In this document: in pieces, positions 37,178 through 45,584 of the stretch | Layout of the letters: the number at the start of each line of letters is the position of its first letter | Position numbering within the stretch: the stretch's first letter is position 1 | Assembly: GCF_039652435.2 (NCBI RefSeq) | Contig: NZ_CP190246.1 | Location: 4,154,001 to 4,218,000 of the forward strand | Reading direction: 5' to 3' | DNA from: Niabella insulamsoli | Lineage (GTDB): Bacteria; Bacteroidota; Bacteroidia; Chitinophagales; Chitinophagaceae | Length of the DNA stretch: 64,000 nucleotides | Notes under the pieces: generated by a model | The model's input: only the letters and a program-made list of their open reading frames with translations | Told to the model about the DNA's origin: nothing | Database searches by the model: none | Program-made: the position numbers and the translations under genes

Positions 37178-37207
37178 TGCTTTCGTCTGATTGAATGAAA
37201 CCCGATG

Positions 37208-39196
37208 TTAATAATTGATCAGTTGCCTTACCTTTTCATCCAATCTCGATTCGGCCATAAAGTTAGCTTCCAGATCTTTATTGAAAGGAACCGGCGTATC
37301 GAACGAGGCACAACGCATGACGGGCGCGTCCAACGCATTGAAACAATGCTCGCCAATCCAGGCGGCAACTTCTGCCCCAATGCCAGCGGTCAGCGTATCC
37401 TCGTGCAATACCAGAACCTTACCGGTTTGCGCTGCAGTCTGTTCGATGGCCTGATAGTCCAGCGGTGCGAGTGTTCTGAGATCCAGGATTTCAATCGATA
37501 TATCGGGATGCGACGCTGCATATTGCTCCGCCCAAATCACGCCGAGCCCGTAGGTGATAATCGAAACATCATCACCTCTTTGCACAAACCTGGCTTTCCC
37601 TATTTCCACTTCAAACATTTCGTTGGGAACGGCATCCGAAAGGCTTCGGTATAATGCTTTATGTTCAAAAAACAGGACAGGATTGGGATCGTTGATCGCT
37701 GCGATCAAAAGGCCTTTCGCGTCGCGCGGTGTTGAGGGGTACACTATTTTTAAACCCGGCACATGTGCAAACCAAGCTTCGGTGCTTTGGCTGTGAAAAG
37801 GGCCTGCGCCCACGCCGCCTCCGGTTGGCAGGCGCAAAACCACATCGGCCTGCTGGCCCCATCGATAATGCGCTTTTGCCAGATTGTTAACGATTTGATT
37901 AAATCCCATACTTACAAAATCTGCAAACTGCAGCTCCACCACCGATTTATATCCTTCGAGCGACAACCCCAGCGCAGCGCCGATAACCGCACTTTCGCAA
38001 ATCGGCGTGTTCCTTATTCGGTCTTTTCCAAAAATTTCGAACAAGCCTTCTGTTACTTTAAAAGCGCCGCCATAAGCAGCAATATCCTGGCCCATCACAA
38101 TTAGCCGGTCATTTTCTTTCAGCGCTTGATGCAGCGCTTCTTTGATGGCGGCTATAAATTTCTTTTCAGCGATATTGTTTTCGTCCACATTTAGCAAAAT
38201 TTCGCTTTGCTGATGCGGCACAAAAATATCAGCGGCCTCAGCTTCAGCATTGATAGCAACAGGCAAGGCGCTAGTCTTTGCCAGTGCCAGTTCCTGTTCC
38301 ACGTCTGCGGATAACTGCTCCTTCATTTTTAATATTCCTTCTTCATCGATCGCCCGCTGCTCCATTAAAAATTTTTCAAAACACAGCACGGGATCTTTCT
38401 TTTCCCAAAGCGCAAATAATTCCTGCGGGATATATTTTGTGCCGCTCGCCTCTTCGTGGCCGCGCATGCGAAATGTGGTGCATTCGATCAGGTAAGGTTT
38501 TTGATTTTTTATGCAATAAGCCCTTACGCCTTTAATCGTTTCATAAACAGACAAAATATTATTACCATCAATCACCACTGATTCCATACCGTATCCTTTC
38601 GCCCGATCAGCAAGCTGAATGCAGCGGTATTGCTCGCTGGTAGGCGTGCTCAGCGCATAACCATTATTTTCTATTAAAAAAATAACGGGCAAATCCCATA
38701 CCGATGCCATATTGAGCGCCTCGTGAAAATCGCCTTCGCTGGTGCCGCCCTCACCCGTAAATACCAGTGTGGCCTTGTTTTCGCTTTTTAACTGATGGGC
38801 CAAAGCCACGCCATTGGCGACGGCGAGCTGCGGGCCCAAATGTGATATCATGCCGCAAATATGATGTTCACGGCTGCCGAAATGAAAGCTGCGCTCACGG
38901 CCTTTGGTATAACCGTTTTGATTACCTTCCCATTGATTGAAAAGTTTATGCAAAGGCAATTTCCGGGTTGTAAAAACACCCAGGTTCCGATGCAGCGGCA
39001 AGATCCATTCGTCTTGCTGCATCGAAAGCGCGGCGCCAACGGCAATCGCTTCCTGACCAATGCCCGAAAACCATTTGCTTATTTTACCCTGCCTTAACAG
39101 CACCAGCATTTTTTCTTCGATCAGCCTGGGGTAAACAAGGCTGCGGTACATTTGTACCAATTGCGCATTGGAAAAACTTTTTCGCTCGAATTGCAT
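37208..39196 (-). CDS. Fused 2-oxoacid dehydrogenase E1 (alpha-beta), thiamine-dependent
   Basis: Decarboxylating E1 component of a branched-chain or other 2-oxoacid dehydrogenase complex. Residues 1-325 are the alpha part with the TPP motif GEGGTSEGD (148-156) ending in NN (177-178). Residues from about 340 are the beta part with GQDIAAYGGAFKVTEGL, CESAVIGAALGLSLEGYKSVVELQFADF and RLPTGGGVGAGPFHSQSTEAW. The two chains are fused, a form common in Bacteroidota. No E2 or E3 gene lies nearby. A close-fitting promoter directly abuts the start codon. Confidence 0.92.
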   Translation of the reverse strand: MQFERKSFSNAQLVQMYRSLVYPRLIEEKMLVLLRQGKISKWFSGIGQEAIAVGAALSMQQDEWILPLHRNLGVFTTRKLPLHKLFNQWEGNQNGYTKGRERSFHFGSREHHICGMISHLGPQLAVANGVALAHQLKSENKATLVFTGEGGTSEGDFHEALNMASVWDLPVIFLIENNGYALSTPTSEQYRCIQLADRAKGYGMESVVIDGNNILSVYETIKGVRAYCIKNQKPYLIECTTFRMRGHEEASGTKYIPQELFALWEKKDPVLCFEKFLMEQRAIDEEGILKMKEQLSADVEQELALAKTSALPVAINAEAEAADIFVPHQQSEILLNVDENNIAEKKFIAAIKEALHQALKENDRLIVMGQDIAAYGGAFKVTEGLFEIFGKDRIRNTPICESAVIGAALGLSLEGYKSVVELQFADFVSMGFNQIVNNLAKAHYRWGQQADVVLRLPTGGGVGAGPFHSQSTEAWFAHVPGLKIVYPSTPRDAKGLLIAAINDPNPVLFFEHKALYRSLSDAVPNEMFEVEIGKARFVQRGDDVSIITYGLGVIWAEQYAASHPDISIEILDLRTLAPLDYQAIEQTAAQTGKVLVLHEDTLTAGIGAEVAAWIGEHCFNALDAPVMRCASFDTPVPFNKDLEANFMAESRLDEKVRQLINY

Positions 39197-39200
39197 GATA

Positions 39201-39229
39201 CAAACCTAGGTTTTTTAAACGATCGCAAA
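39201..39229 (-). promoter_or_regulatory. Promoter of the fused E1 gene
   Basis: The minus strand has TTTG (39229 to 39226), 17 bases, then TAGGTTTG (39208 to 39201), a perfect consensus pair. The start codon is at 39196, only 4 bases after the -7 element, so the transcript would be leaderless or nearly so. Confidence 0.65.
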
Positions 39230-39290
39230 TCGCCAATGGTATAGAAATTGTATTAATACGTCGTAATTATTGTATTTTGCGATACCGTAT

Positions 39291-40355
39291 ATGAAAAAAC
39301 TTCTACCTCTTGCTTTTACACTTTTTGTGCTGCATAGCGAGCTTCATGCTCAGTACCAAATAGATCGATACGATACGAGTTATTATATTTCCTATCGCGA
39401 TAAAATTACATTGGGCGCTTTATTCGTAAAAAAAAGTACCGCTTTTAAAATGAATGCGCCTGATGCCGGCCACGCGTTTCGGTATCTTTCTAACAGCCCG
39501 GGCAGATTTGGCTTTTCGGCCGGCCACGATTTTTTAACCTTATCGGGAACCTTTGGTGTTGGCAAGCTTGACCCTTCCTATACGGACGACAAAGGAAAAA
39601 CAAAACAGCTCAACCTGCAACTGAGCGTTACGGGCCGCAAGATCCTGGCTGATATTTATTTTCAAAAGTATAAAGGGCTTTTTGTGGGAACTGATAATAG
39701 CGCGCTTTACACCCGGGGCAATTATTATGTGCGTCCCGACATTGAAACAGAGCTTTATGGAACCACCGTTACTTTAATAGATAAGAGCCGCCGGTTTACA
39801 GCGCAGGCTCCGTTTTTGCTGGATGCCCGGCAGAAAAAGTCGGCAGGATCCTTATTATACGGAGGAGAATTTTTTTATGGCAAAGCTAAAGGCGACAGCG
39901 CGTTTATCCCCTCCGCGCTGGCGGCTGAATACCCTCATGCCAATGTGCGCGAACTTAGTTTTATCACCTTCGGGCCAGGCCTGGGATATGGCTACACTTT
40001 TGTCGCCAAAGAGCACTTGTTTGCGACAGCCATGGCTTCGCTTAATGCGGACGTTAGCTATATTAAAGAATGGGACACTGATAATCAACTGGGAACAACC
40101 TGGAAGTTTAACCCCAATTTTAAAGCCAAGGGCGCCATTGGTTATAATGCTGATCGTTGGGGCATCGCGTTGTCGTATGTTTCGAACCGCTTATTTTTTA
40201 AAGCCTCAGAAACCGATGCGCGTTATTTAAACTACAATGACAATTACAAGCTGATGTATGTAAGGCGTATCAACGCAGGCAAAACGGTTCCTAAAATTAC
40301 CGGCTTTGCTAAAAAAATCATCAACAAGGTGGGCCTTGGCTTTTTAGTAAATTAG
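39291..40355 (+). CDS. DUF4421 family exported protein
   Basis: A 354-residue protein with a Sec signal (MKKLLPLAFTLFVLHSELHAQ) and a beta-rich body with many aromatic residues, as in an outer-membrane barrel. The blocks DRYDTSYYISYRDKITLGALFVKKSTAFKM, LLDARQKKSAGSLLYGGEFFYG and LSFITFGPGLGYGYTFVAKEHLFATAMASL match DUF4421. Function is unknown. The start at 39291 gives the signal peptide; a TTG in frame at 39270 is less likely. It converges with the M16 gene with no gap. Confidence 0.83.
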   Translation: MKKLLPLAFTLFVLHSELHAQYQIDRYDTSYYISYRDKITLGALFVKKSTAFKMNAPDAGHAFRYLSNSPGRFGFSAGHDFLTLSGTFGVGKLDPSYTDDKGKTKQLNLQLSVTGRKILADIYFQKYKGLFVGTDNSALYTRGNYYVRPDIETELYGTTVTLIDKSRRFTAQAPFLLDARQKKSAGSLLYGGEFFYGKAKGDSAFIPSALAAEYPHANVRELSFITFGPGLGYGYTFVAKEHLFATAMASLNADVSYIKEWDTDNQLGTTWKFNPNFKAKGAIGYNADRWGIALSYVSNRLFFKASETDARYLNYNDNYKLMYVRRINAGKTVPKITGFAKKIINKVGLGFLVN

Positions 40356-41630
40356 CTAAACGACAACGAGCTCATAGAAATCATCCTCCACTAAATATTT
40401 TGTGGCCGTTTCCTGCAGGGTTGCTGCCGAGATGTTTTTGATATTTGAAATATACTTTTCGAAGAAGTCTTCCTCCAATTCATTCAAGATAATATTCTTC
40501 CAGCGGGCAATAATTTGGAAAGGCCCGTCAAGATCGTTCAAAATCGAACCCATCATAAAGTTTTTCACCAACATCAATTCTTCTTCATCGATAGGCTCCT
40601 CACGCAACAGCGCCATTTCTTTATACACTTCGCTGATGGTGGCTTCGCTCACGTCGCGCCCGGCCTCTGTGGTTATCATCCAGCCGTTTTCATGCCTGTT
40701 ACCCATCAGGTAGCTATGAATGCCATAAGTATATCCCTTATCCTCGCGGATATTGGCCATCAGCCGGCTTCCAAAAAAACCACCAAATAAAATATTCAAC
40801 ACCTGCGCACTCAAAAAATCAGGATGCTTCCGGTTCACAAAAGGCCTCACCATTCTTATAGAACCCTGCGAACTCTTTTCATCATTGATGAGGCGGTGTT
40901 TTTTATGCAGATGAGGATGAACCGCATGCAGCTTTGGCTCCGGCTTTTGGTTATCAAAATCTCCAAAATATTTTTCAAGCAGCGCAAAAAGATTGGCCGG
41001 CAGCTTGCCTGCTACAAAAATTTTGAAGGCGCCTCGTTTATAATATTGTTCATAAAAGTTGATGAGATCTTCCCGCGTTAATGCGTCAAAATCTTCATAA
41101 CGGCTAAATTGTCCATACGGATGTTTTTCACCGAACAAATAACTGTCAATCAGCCGGCCGGCAACAAAGCTGCTCTTTTTGAGGTTTACTTCCAGCTTTT
41201 GCTTCATATTCTGAACAGAAATATCCATCTCTGTTTGCAACATGGCCGCTTCCGAAAAAATCTCCCGCACCACGGGCAACACGGCTTCAAGATGTTTCGA
41301 TAAAGTATGCAGCGTCACATTCGCAAACTCAGCGCCGCAATTCCGGTTGAGATAAGCGCCATAATATTCAAAATGCTCATTGATGTCGAAGGCCGTTTTG
41401 GAAGTGGTTCCATTTTTCAACAAAAAATTAGTAAGCGCTGCTTCGAGGTTTTTCCCGTCGTACCAATTGCCGGCTTCGAAATACCATTCTATTTGCAGCA
41501 CGTCCTCGGCGCCGGCGTTTACTGCATAAACATCCACACCATTTTTCAAAGTATATTTTTGATAGGGCTGAAGCTGAAGATTAAAATTTACGGCATCCAC
41601 AATGGATGGCGCGACCGTTCTGTTGAGCAT
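40356..41630 (-). CDS. M16-family peptidase homologue lacking the zinc motif
   Basis: A 424-residue M16B fold protein. The position of HxxEH is degenerate (AALTNFLLKNGT), so it cannot bind catalytic zinc. It keeps the Arg/Tyr pair in RLMANIREDKGYTYGIHSY, which in M16B heterodimers lies on the inactive partner and positions substrate. It should pair with the active M16 protein encoded at 44301-45539. Unusually, that gene is not adjacent: a two-component cassette on the other strand lies between. It has its own -7 element. Confidence 0.9.
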   Translation of the reverse strand: MLNRTVAPSIVDAVNFNLQLQPYQKYTLKNGVDVYAVNAGAEDVLQIEWYFEAGNWYDGKNLEAALTNFLLKNGTTSKTAFDINEHFEYYGAYLNRNCGAEFANVTLHTLSKHLEAVLPVVREIFSEAAMLQTEMDISVQNMKQKLEVNLKKSSFVAGRLIDSYLFGEKHPYGQFSRYEDFDALTREDLINFYEQYYKRGAFKIFVAGKLPANLFALLEKYFGDFDNQKPEPKLHAVHPHLHKKHRLINDEKSSQGSIRMVRPFVNRKHPDFLSAQVLNILFGGFFGSRLMANIREDKGYTYGIHSYLMGNRHENGWMITTEAGRDVSEATISEVYKEMALLREEPIDEEELMLVKNFMMGSILNDLDGPFQIIARWKNIILNELEEDFFEKYISNIKNISAATLQETATKYLVEDDFYELVVV

Positions 41631-41652
41631 GTATCTATAGAAATTAAGGGAG

Positions 41653-41660
41653 CAAATATA
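41653..41660 (-). promoter_or_regulatory. -7 element of the inactive M16 gene
   Basis: The minus strand reads TATATTTG, a perfect TAnnTTTG, 22 bases before the start codon at 41630. No clear -33 element. Confidence 0.45.
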
Positions 41661-41718
41661 ACGGATAGTTCATAGCATTGGGCCTGTAATGAATGTCATT
41701 TGATCAAAGCAAGGCTTA

Positions 41719-41750
41719 TTCATCACATTTTAACAGCATTTCATCACATT
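41719..41750 (+). promoter_or_regulatory. Direct repeat with 21-bp period: candidate LytTR binding site
   Basis: TTCATCACATT occurs at 41719-41729 and again at 41740-41750, exactly 21 bases apart. LytTR regulators bind pairs of direct repeats spaced by two helical turns. A near-consensus -7 element TAATCTTG (41778-41785) lies downstream, so the repeat would sit just before the -33 region, as for an activator of its own operon. Confidence 0.6.
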
Positions 41751-41802
41751 CGCAGCGGCTGCGCGCCATTTAGATTTTAATCTTGCATTACAAAAGACAA
41801 AT

Positions 41803-43272
41803 ATGAAAGCCAGAGAAATATATAACAAAATTGAGTTTTGGATCGCCACAGCCGTTGCCGCAGGCCTGTTCCTTGGATTACTGATCGAAAGCAAAAACGC
41901 CGGGGGGCATCAACCTTTCTGGTTTTCAGAATATGATATACAATACGACTTTTACAAGCACTTCTTTTTGCCTGCAACCGCACTGATTATTATTTATTAC
42001 GCCGCATTTATTTTCTTAACGCGGTTTGTAGATGAGAAAAGAGATGACTGGGCTAAAGCCGGAAGTTTCTTTGGGACATACCTCATAGTGGCTACCTTGG
42101 TCGCGGTCAGCAACACTTATCTTGACGGTTGGAAGTTTGGAAAATTTAATTCAAAAGACGAGTTGTACAACGACATTTTTGTGGATAGCTTTACTACAGT
42201 TGCTATTATTTTTATTCTGTACATTGTTTACTATCTGCTGAAAGAATTGCTGTTTGCGGCATTAGCCCGCCAGCCCAAAGCCCGCCGGAATACTAAAAAG
42301 GTGTGGAGCGTGGTATTAGCCGTGGCTTCATGGGTGGCCCTTATGATAATTTTTGGCGGCAACAATGAGCCGGGCGGCGTAGCTGTTTTTGGCGTCGGCA
42401 TTCCCTACATCGCTTTGCTCGTGTGGCTCCACATGCGCTACCTGTTGCCTCATGCCGGCAACAAGCCGTATAAAAACAAGACCTATTGGGTACGGGCGTT
42501 GCTGATTACTTTTTTAATGAGCGTGCTGGCGGGAGCCATTTGTATGGGCATTGTAGGCAGCAACGATTTCGCCCCTCCTTTTTTCCTGTTCTTTTTTCTG
42601 ACGCTTTTTGTGGCGCTGCCGCTGATTTTATATATCTCGCGCAATAGGAGCGAAAAAGCTGTGCTACAGTCGGCGCTGGGATCTTCGCAGGCCAATCTCA
42701 GCTTTCTTCGATCGCAAATAAATCCGCACTTTCTTTTTAATGCATTAAATACTTTGTACGGCACCGCCTTACAGGAAAATGCTGACCGCACGAGCGAAGG
42801 AATCCAAAAACTGGGCGACATGATGCGCTTTATGTTGCACGAAAACCTGCAGGACAAAATTGCTTTAGCGAGAGAAATAGACTACCTGAGCAATTATATC
42901 GACCTTCAAAAACTGAGGTTGGCCACATCGCCTCATCTGGTCTTGCAAACCAATATTGAACAGCAGGTGAACCGGCTTGACATTTCGCCGATGTTGCTGA
43001 TCCCTTTTGTTGAAAATGCTTTCAAACATGGCATCAGTCTGCAACAGCCCTCTTATATCAACATTTCATTGCACACCAAAGAGCGGATGTTATACTTTGA
43101 TGTAACCAACAGCGTGCATCCAAAAAACGAATACGATCCGGAGAAAATGAAAAGCGGCATCGGCCTGATCAACGTAAAACAAAGGCTGGCTTTACTTTAT
43201 CCTAAAAAGCATGAACTGATCATTCGGGAAAGCGCCAAAGAATTTTTTGTACATCTGACCATACAGCTCTAA
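41803..43272 (+). CDS. LytS-type sensor histidine kinase (His_kinase PF06580 type)
   Basis: Membrane sensor kinase of 489 residues. About seven or eight membrane helices fill residues 10-290 with no periplasmic sensing domain. The phospho-acceptor is His309 in LRSQINPHFLFNALN. The ATPase part has the N-box PFVENAFKHGI and the glycine-rich MKSGIGLINVKQRL. The LytTR response regulator of the pair is encoded after a small lipoprotein gene on the same strand. The signal is unknown. Confidence 0.93.
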   Translation: MKAREIYNKIEFWIATAVAAGLFLGLLIESKNAGGHQPFWFSEYDIQYDFYKHFFLPATALIIIYYAAFIFLTRFVDEKRDDWAKAGSFFGTYLIVATLVAVSNTYLDGWKFGKFNSKDELYNDIFVDSFTTVAIIFILYIVYYLLKELLFAALARQPKARRNTKKVWSVVLAVASWVALMIIFGGNNEPGGVAVFGVGIPYIALLVWLHMRYLLPHAGNKPYKNKTYWVRALLITFLMSVLAGAICMGIVGSNDFAPPFFLFFFLTLFVALPLILYISRNRSEKAVLQSALGSSQANLSFLRSQINPHFLFNALNTLYGTALQENADRTSEGIQKLGDMMRFMLHENLQDKIALAREIDYLSNYIDLQKLRLATSPHLVLQTNIEQQVNRLDISPMLLIPFVENAFKHGISLQQPSYINISLHTKERMLYFDVTNSVHPKNEYDPEKMKSGIGLINVKQRLALLYPKKHELIIRESAKEFFVHLTIQL

Positions 43273-43308
43273 ACGCCCTTCGTGCCAAACCAATTAAAAG
43301 ATATAATA

Positions 43309-43614
43309 ATGCCCTGGTCTTTAAGTTTACTTTTTATACTGTTTTGTTTTGCTTCCTGCGATGACAATTATATCACGCAAACCGAAACCCGTACCGTACG
43401 CTCGGGGCGCGTAAAAACAGAAACCGTCATCATTAAAAAATTAAGAAAAAAAGATAAAAAGCCTGTATCTGTGCTGACGCGATCCTCAACACCACATGCC
43501 GCCTCGCAATCGTTGGACAGCCTCTACTATGATGACCAGGGCAGGCATGTGCTCACCAGGACTTTTCGCAAGGAAAACGGAAACTGGACTCCAATCAGCG
43601 CCGTGAAGCCCTGA
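43309..43614 (+). CDS. Small lipoprotein between kinase and response regulator
   Basis: A 101-residue protein with a short signal and lipobox (CFASC, Cys17), followed by a basic, Thr/Lys-rich body (TRTVRSGRVKTETVIIKKLRKKDKKP) with no recognised domain. The ATG at 43309 starts directly at the signal; a GTG at 43282 in frame is also possible. It sits 36 bases after the kinase and 33 bases before the regulator, so it belongs to the cassette and might present a signal to the kinase. Confidence 0.72.
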   Translation: MPWSLSLLFILFCFASCDDNYITQTETRTVRSGRVKTETVIIKKLRKKDKKPVSVLTRSSTPHAASQSLDSLYYDDQGRHVLTRTFRKENGNWTPISAVKP

Positions 43615-43647
43615 CAAATCAGTAACTTTAATGGATAATTATTTATA

Positions 43648-44319
43648 GTGATTGCAATTGCAGTAGACGACGAACCCATTGCGCTGGAAGTTATTAAAAG
43701 CCACGCCGCCAAAGTCCCTTTCATTGAGCTGAAAGCTACGTTCACCAATGCCTTTGATGCTTTAAGTTTCCTGCAAAAGCAGAAAGCCGACCTTTTATTT
43801 TTAGACATTAAAATGCCCGATATCAGCGGCATCGAATTTTTCAAATCGCTTTCCTCGCCGCCCATGGTCATTTTCACCACGGCTTATAGCGAACACGCCG
43901 TAGAAGGCTTTGAAGTGGCGGCGGTAGATTATCTGCTTAAACCGTTCTCGCTTGCGCGGTTTTTAAAAGCCTGTACCAAAGCCAACGAGCTCCTGCTGCT
44001 TAAAGCCGGCGCCACTTCTGGCGATGATTATATTTTCTTGAAAGACGGCTATGAGCAGGTTAAAATTATGCTGAAAGATATACTTTATATCGAAGCTTCA
44101 GGCAACTATCTGAACGTTGTGCTGACAGATCATCAAAAGGTAATGACCCGGTCGACCATCAACGATATTTTGACGCTGCTTCCTGAAAGTAGCTTTACAA
44201 GAATCCACCGAAGCTTTATCGTTGCAAATGATAAAGTCGATAAGTTCAGTAAACAGGCGGTGTTGATCGGACTTACTGAAATTCCGATTGGTAATACTTA
44301 TCAGTTTTTTGCAAAGTAA
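43648..44319 (+). CDS. LytTR-family response regulator
   Basis: A 223-residue regulator. Receiver domain (1-120) with acidic residues VDDE (Asp7, Asp8), phospho-acceptor Asp53 in LFLDIKMPD, and Lys in LLKPFS. The LytTR DNA-binding domain follows (125-223: LYIEASGNYLNVVL, RIHRSFIVA). The start is GTG at 43648; an in-frame stop at 43636 leaves no ATG. Its 3' end overlaps the convergent active M16 gene by 19 bases. Confidence 0.93.
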   Translation: MIAIAVDDEPIALEVIKSHAAKVPFIELKATFTNAFDALSFLQKQKADLLFLDIKMPDISGIEFFKSLSSPPMVIFTTAYSEHAVEGFEVAAVDYLLKPFSLARFLKACTKANELLLLKAGATSGDDYIFLKDGYEQVKIMLKDILYIEASGNYLNVVLTDHQKVMTRSTINDILTLLPESSFTRIHRSFIVANDKVDKFSKQAVLIGLTEIPIGNTYQFFAK

Positions 44320-45539
44320 AACAGCAGGTTGCTGTTTTCCGGGCGAAATATATCGATGGCTGCGTTGCGAATATCCGCCACGGTCACGTCTGCATATTTC
44401 TGAAATTCAGTATTCATCATATTGGCGTCGCCCAGCAGCTCATAAAAAGCCAGGCTGGTAGCGCGGTTCAAAACGCTCATATCTTCGAAAGCCAGCATAC
44501 TTTCTGTTTTATTTTTTACTTTTTGAAGCTCTTCGTTTGATATAGCCGCCTCCTTCATTTCTGCTATGATAGCTTCGACCGCCGCATCGGCATCCTCTAA
44601 TTTTACGCCTTTTACCAATTTACCTTCGATACACAAAAGCCCCGGATCAAGGCTTCCGAAGTGATAACATTGAATATTGACAAACAATTGTAACTGCTTT
44701 ACCAGTTTGTGATACAAGCGTGAAGATTCGCCGCCCCCCAAAATATCGGTTAGTAAATCCATTGCATGATATTGCGGGCTCAGCCGGCCGCCCACATGCC
44801 AGGCTTTATAATACGCATCCAGCGGCACTTCGGCCTTTTTTTCAGCCACTCTTTGCTCAAGTTGCTTTTCTTCAACCGGCAGATGGCGCGCCAGTTCCTG
44901 ACCAGGTTCGATATTTCCAAACCACTTTTCGGCCAGCGCCTTAACATGAGCTGTAGTAACATTCCCCGCCACCACCATAATGGCGTTATTAGGCCTGTAA
45001 TGATTAAAAAAGAAATTTTTTACGTCGGCGAGTTGAGCATTTTCTATATGCGAAAGCTCCTTTCCAATGGTCATCCATTTATAAGGATGCTTTTGATACG
45101 CCAGTTCGCGCAGCTTAAACCAGGCGTCTCCGTAAGGCTTATCAATATAATGTTCTTTAAATTCTTCACAAACCACTTTACGCTGTACTTCTAGGCTCTT
45201 CTCATCGAAAGCGAGCGATAGCATGCGATCGCTCTCGAGCCAAAAAGCGGTCTCCAGGTTTTCAGCCGGAAGGGAAATATAATAATTGGTTAAATCGTTG
45301 GTGGTATAAGCATTATTTTCTCCTCCTGCCATTTGAAGCGGCTCGTCGTAGTCGGAAATGTTTATGGATCCGCCAAACATTAAATGTTCAAAAAGATGGG
45401 CAAAGCCCGTTTGATCAGGGTTTTCATCGCGCGCGCCCACATCATATAAAATATTCATCACGGCCAGCGGTGTAGACGCATCCTGGTGCACGATCACCCT
45501 CAAGCCATTTTCCAATACAAATTTTTCAAACTGAACCAT
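44301..45539 (-). CDS. M16-family zinc peptidase, active subunit
   Basis: M16B peptidase of 412 residues with the inverted zinc motif HLFEH (His48, Glu51, His52) and the distal Glu in VVCEEFKEH. It lacks the Arg/Tyr substrate pair that the inactive partner carries. There is no signal peptide, so it is probably cytoplasmic. The start MVQFEKFVLENGLRV fits the family; an ATG at 45578 is an alternative. It follows the retropepsin-PDZ gene by 45 bases on the same strand. Confidence 0.92.
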   Translation of the reverse strand: MVQFEKFVLENGLRVIVHQDASTPLAVMNILYDVGARDENPDQTGFAHLFEHLMFGGSINISDYDEPLQMAGGENNAYTTNDLTNYYISLPAENLETAFWLESDRMLSLAFDEKSLEVQRKVVCEEFKEHYIDKPYGDAWFKLRELAYQKHPYKWMTIGKELSHIENAQLADVKNFFFNHYRPNNAIMVVAGNVTTAHVKALAEKWFGNIEPGQELARHLPVEEKQLEQRVAEKKAEVPLDAYYKAWHVGGRLSPQYHAMDLLTDILGGGESSRLYHKLVKQLQLFVNIQCYHFGSLDPGLLCIEGKLVKGVKLEDADAAVEAIIAEMKEAAISNEELQKVKNKTESMLAFEDMSVLNRATSLAFYELLGDANMMNTEFQKYADVTVADIRNAAIDIFRPENSNLLFYFAKN

Positions 45540-45584
45540 CCTGCGAAAGTAAGACGATTTCTGATTGCGGCCATACAAATAGGT

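Noticed and set aside
37205..37654. Plus-strand open frame of 149 residues opposite the E1 gene
   Set aside because: It is antisense to clearly conserved E1 beta sequence and shows no domain, so it is a shadow frame. Other long antisense frames, such as 20017-20763 within actB and 22517-23227 within actA, were rejected for the same reason.
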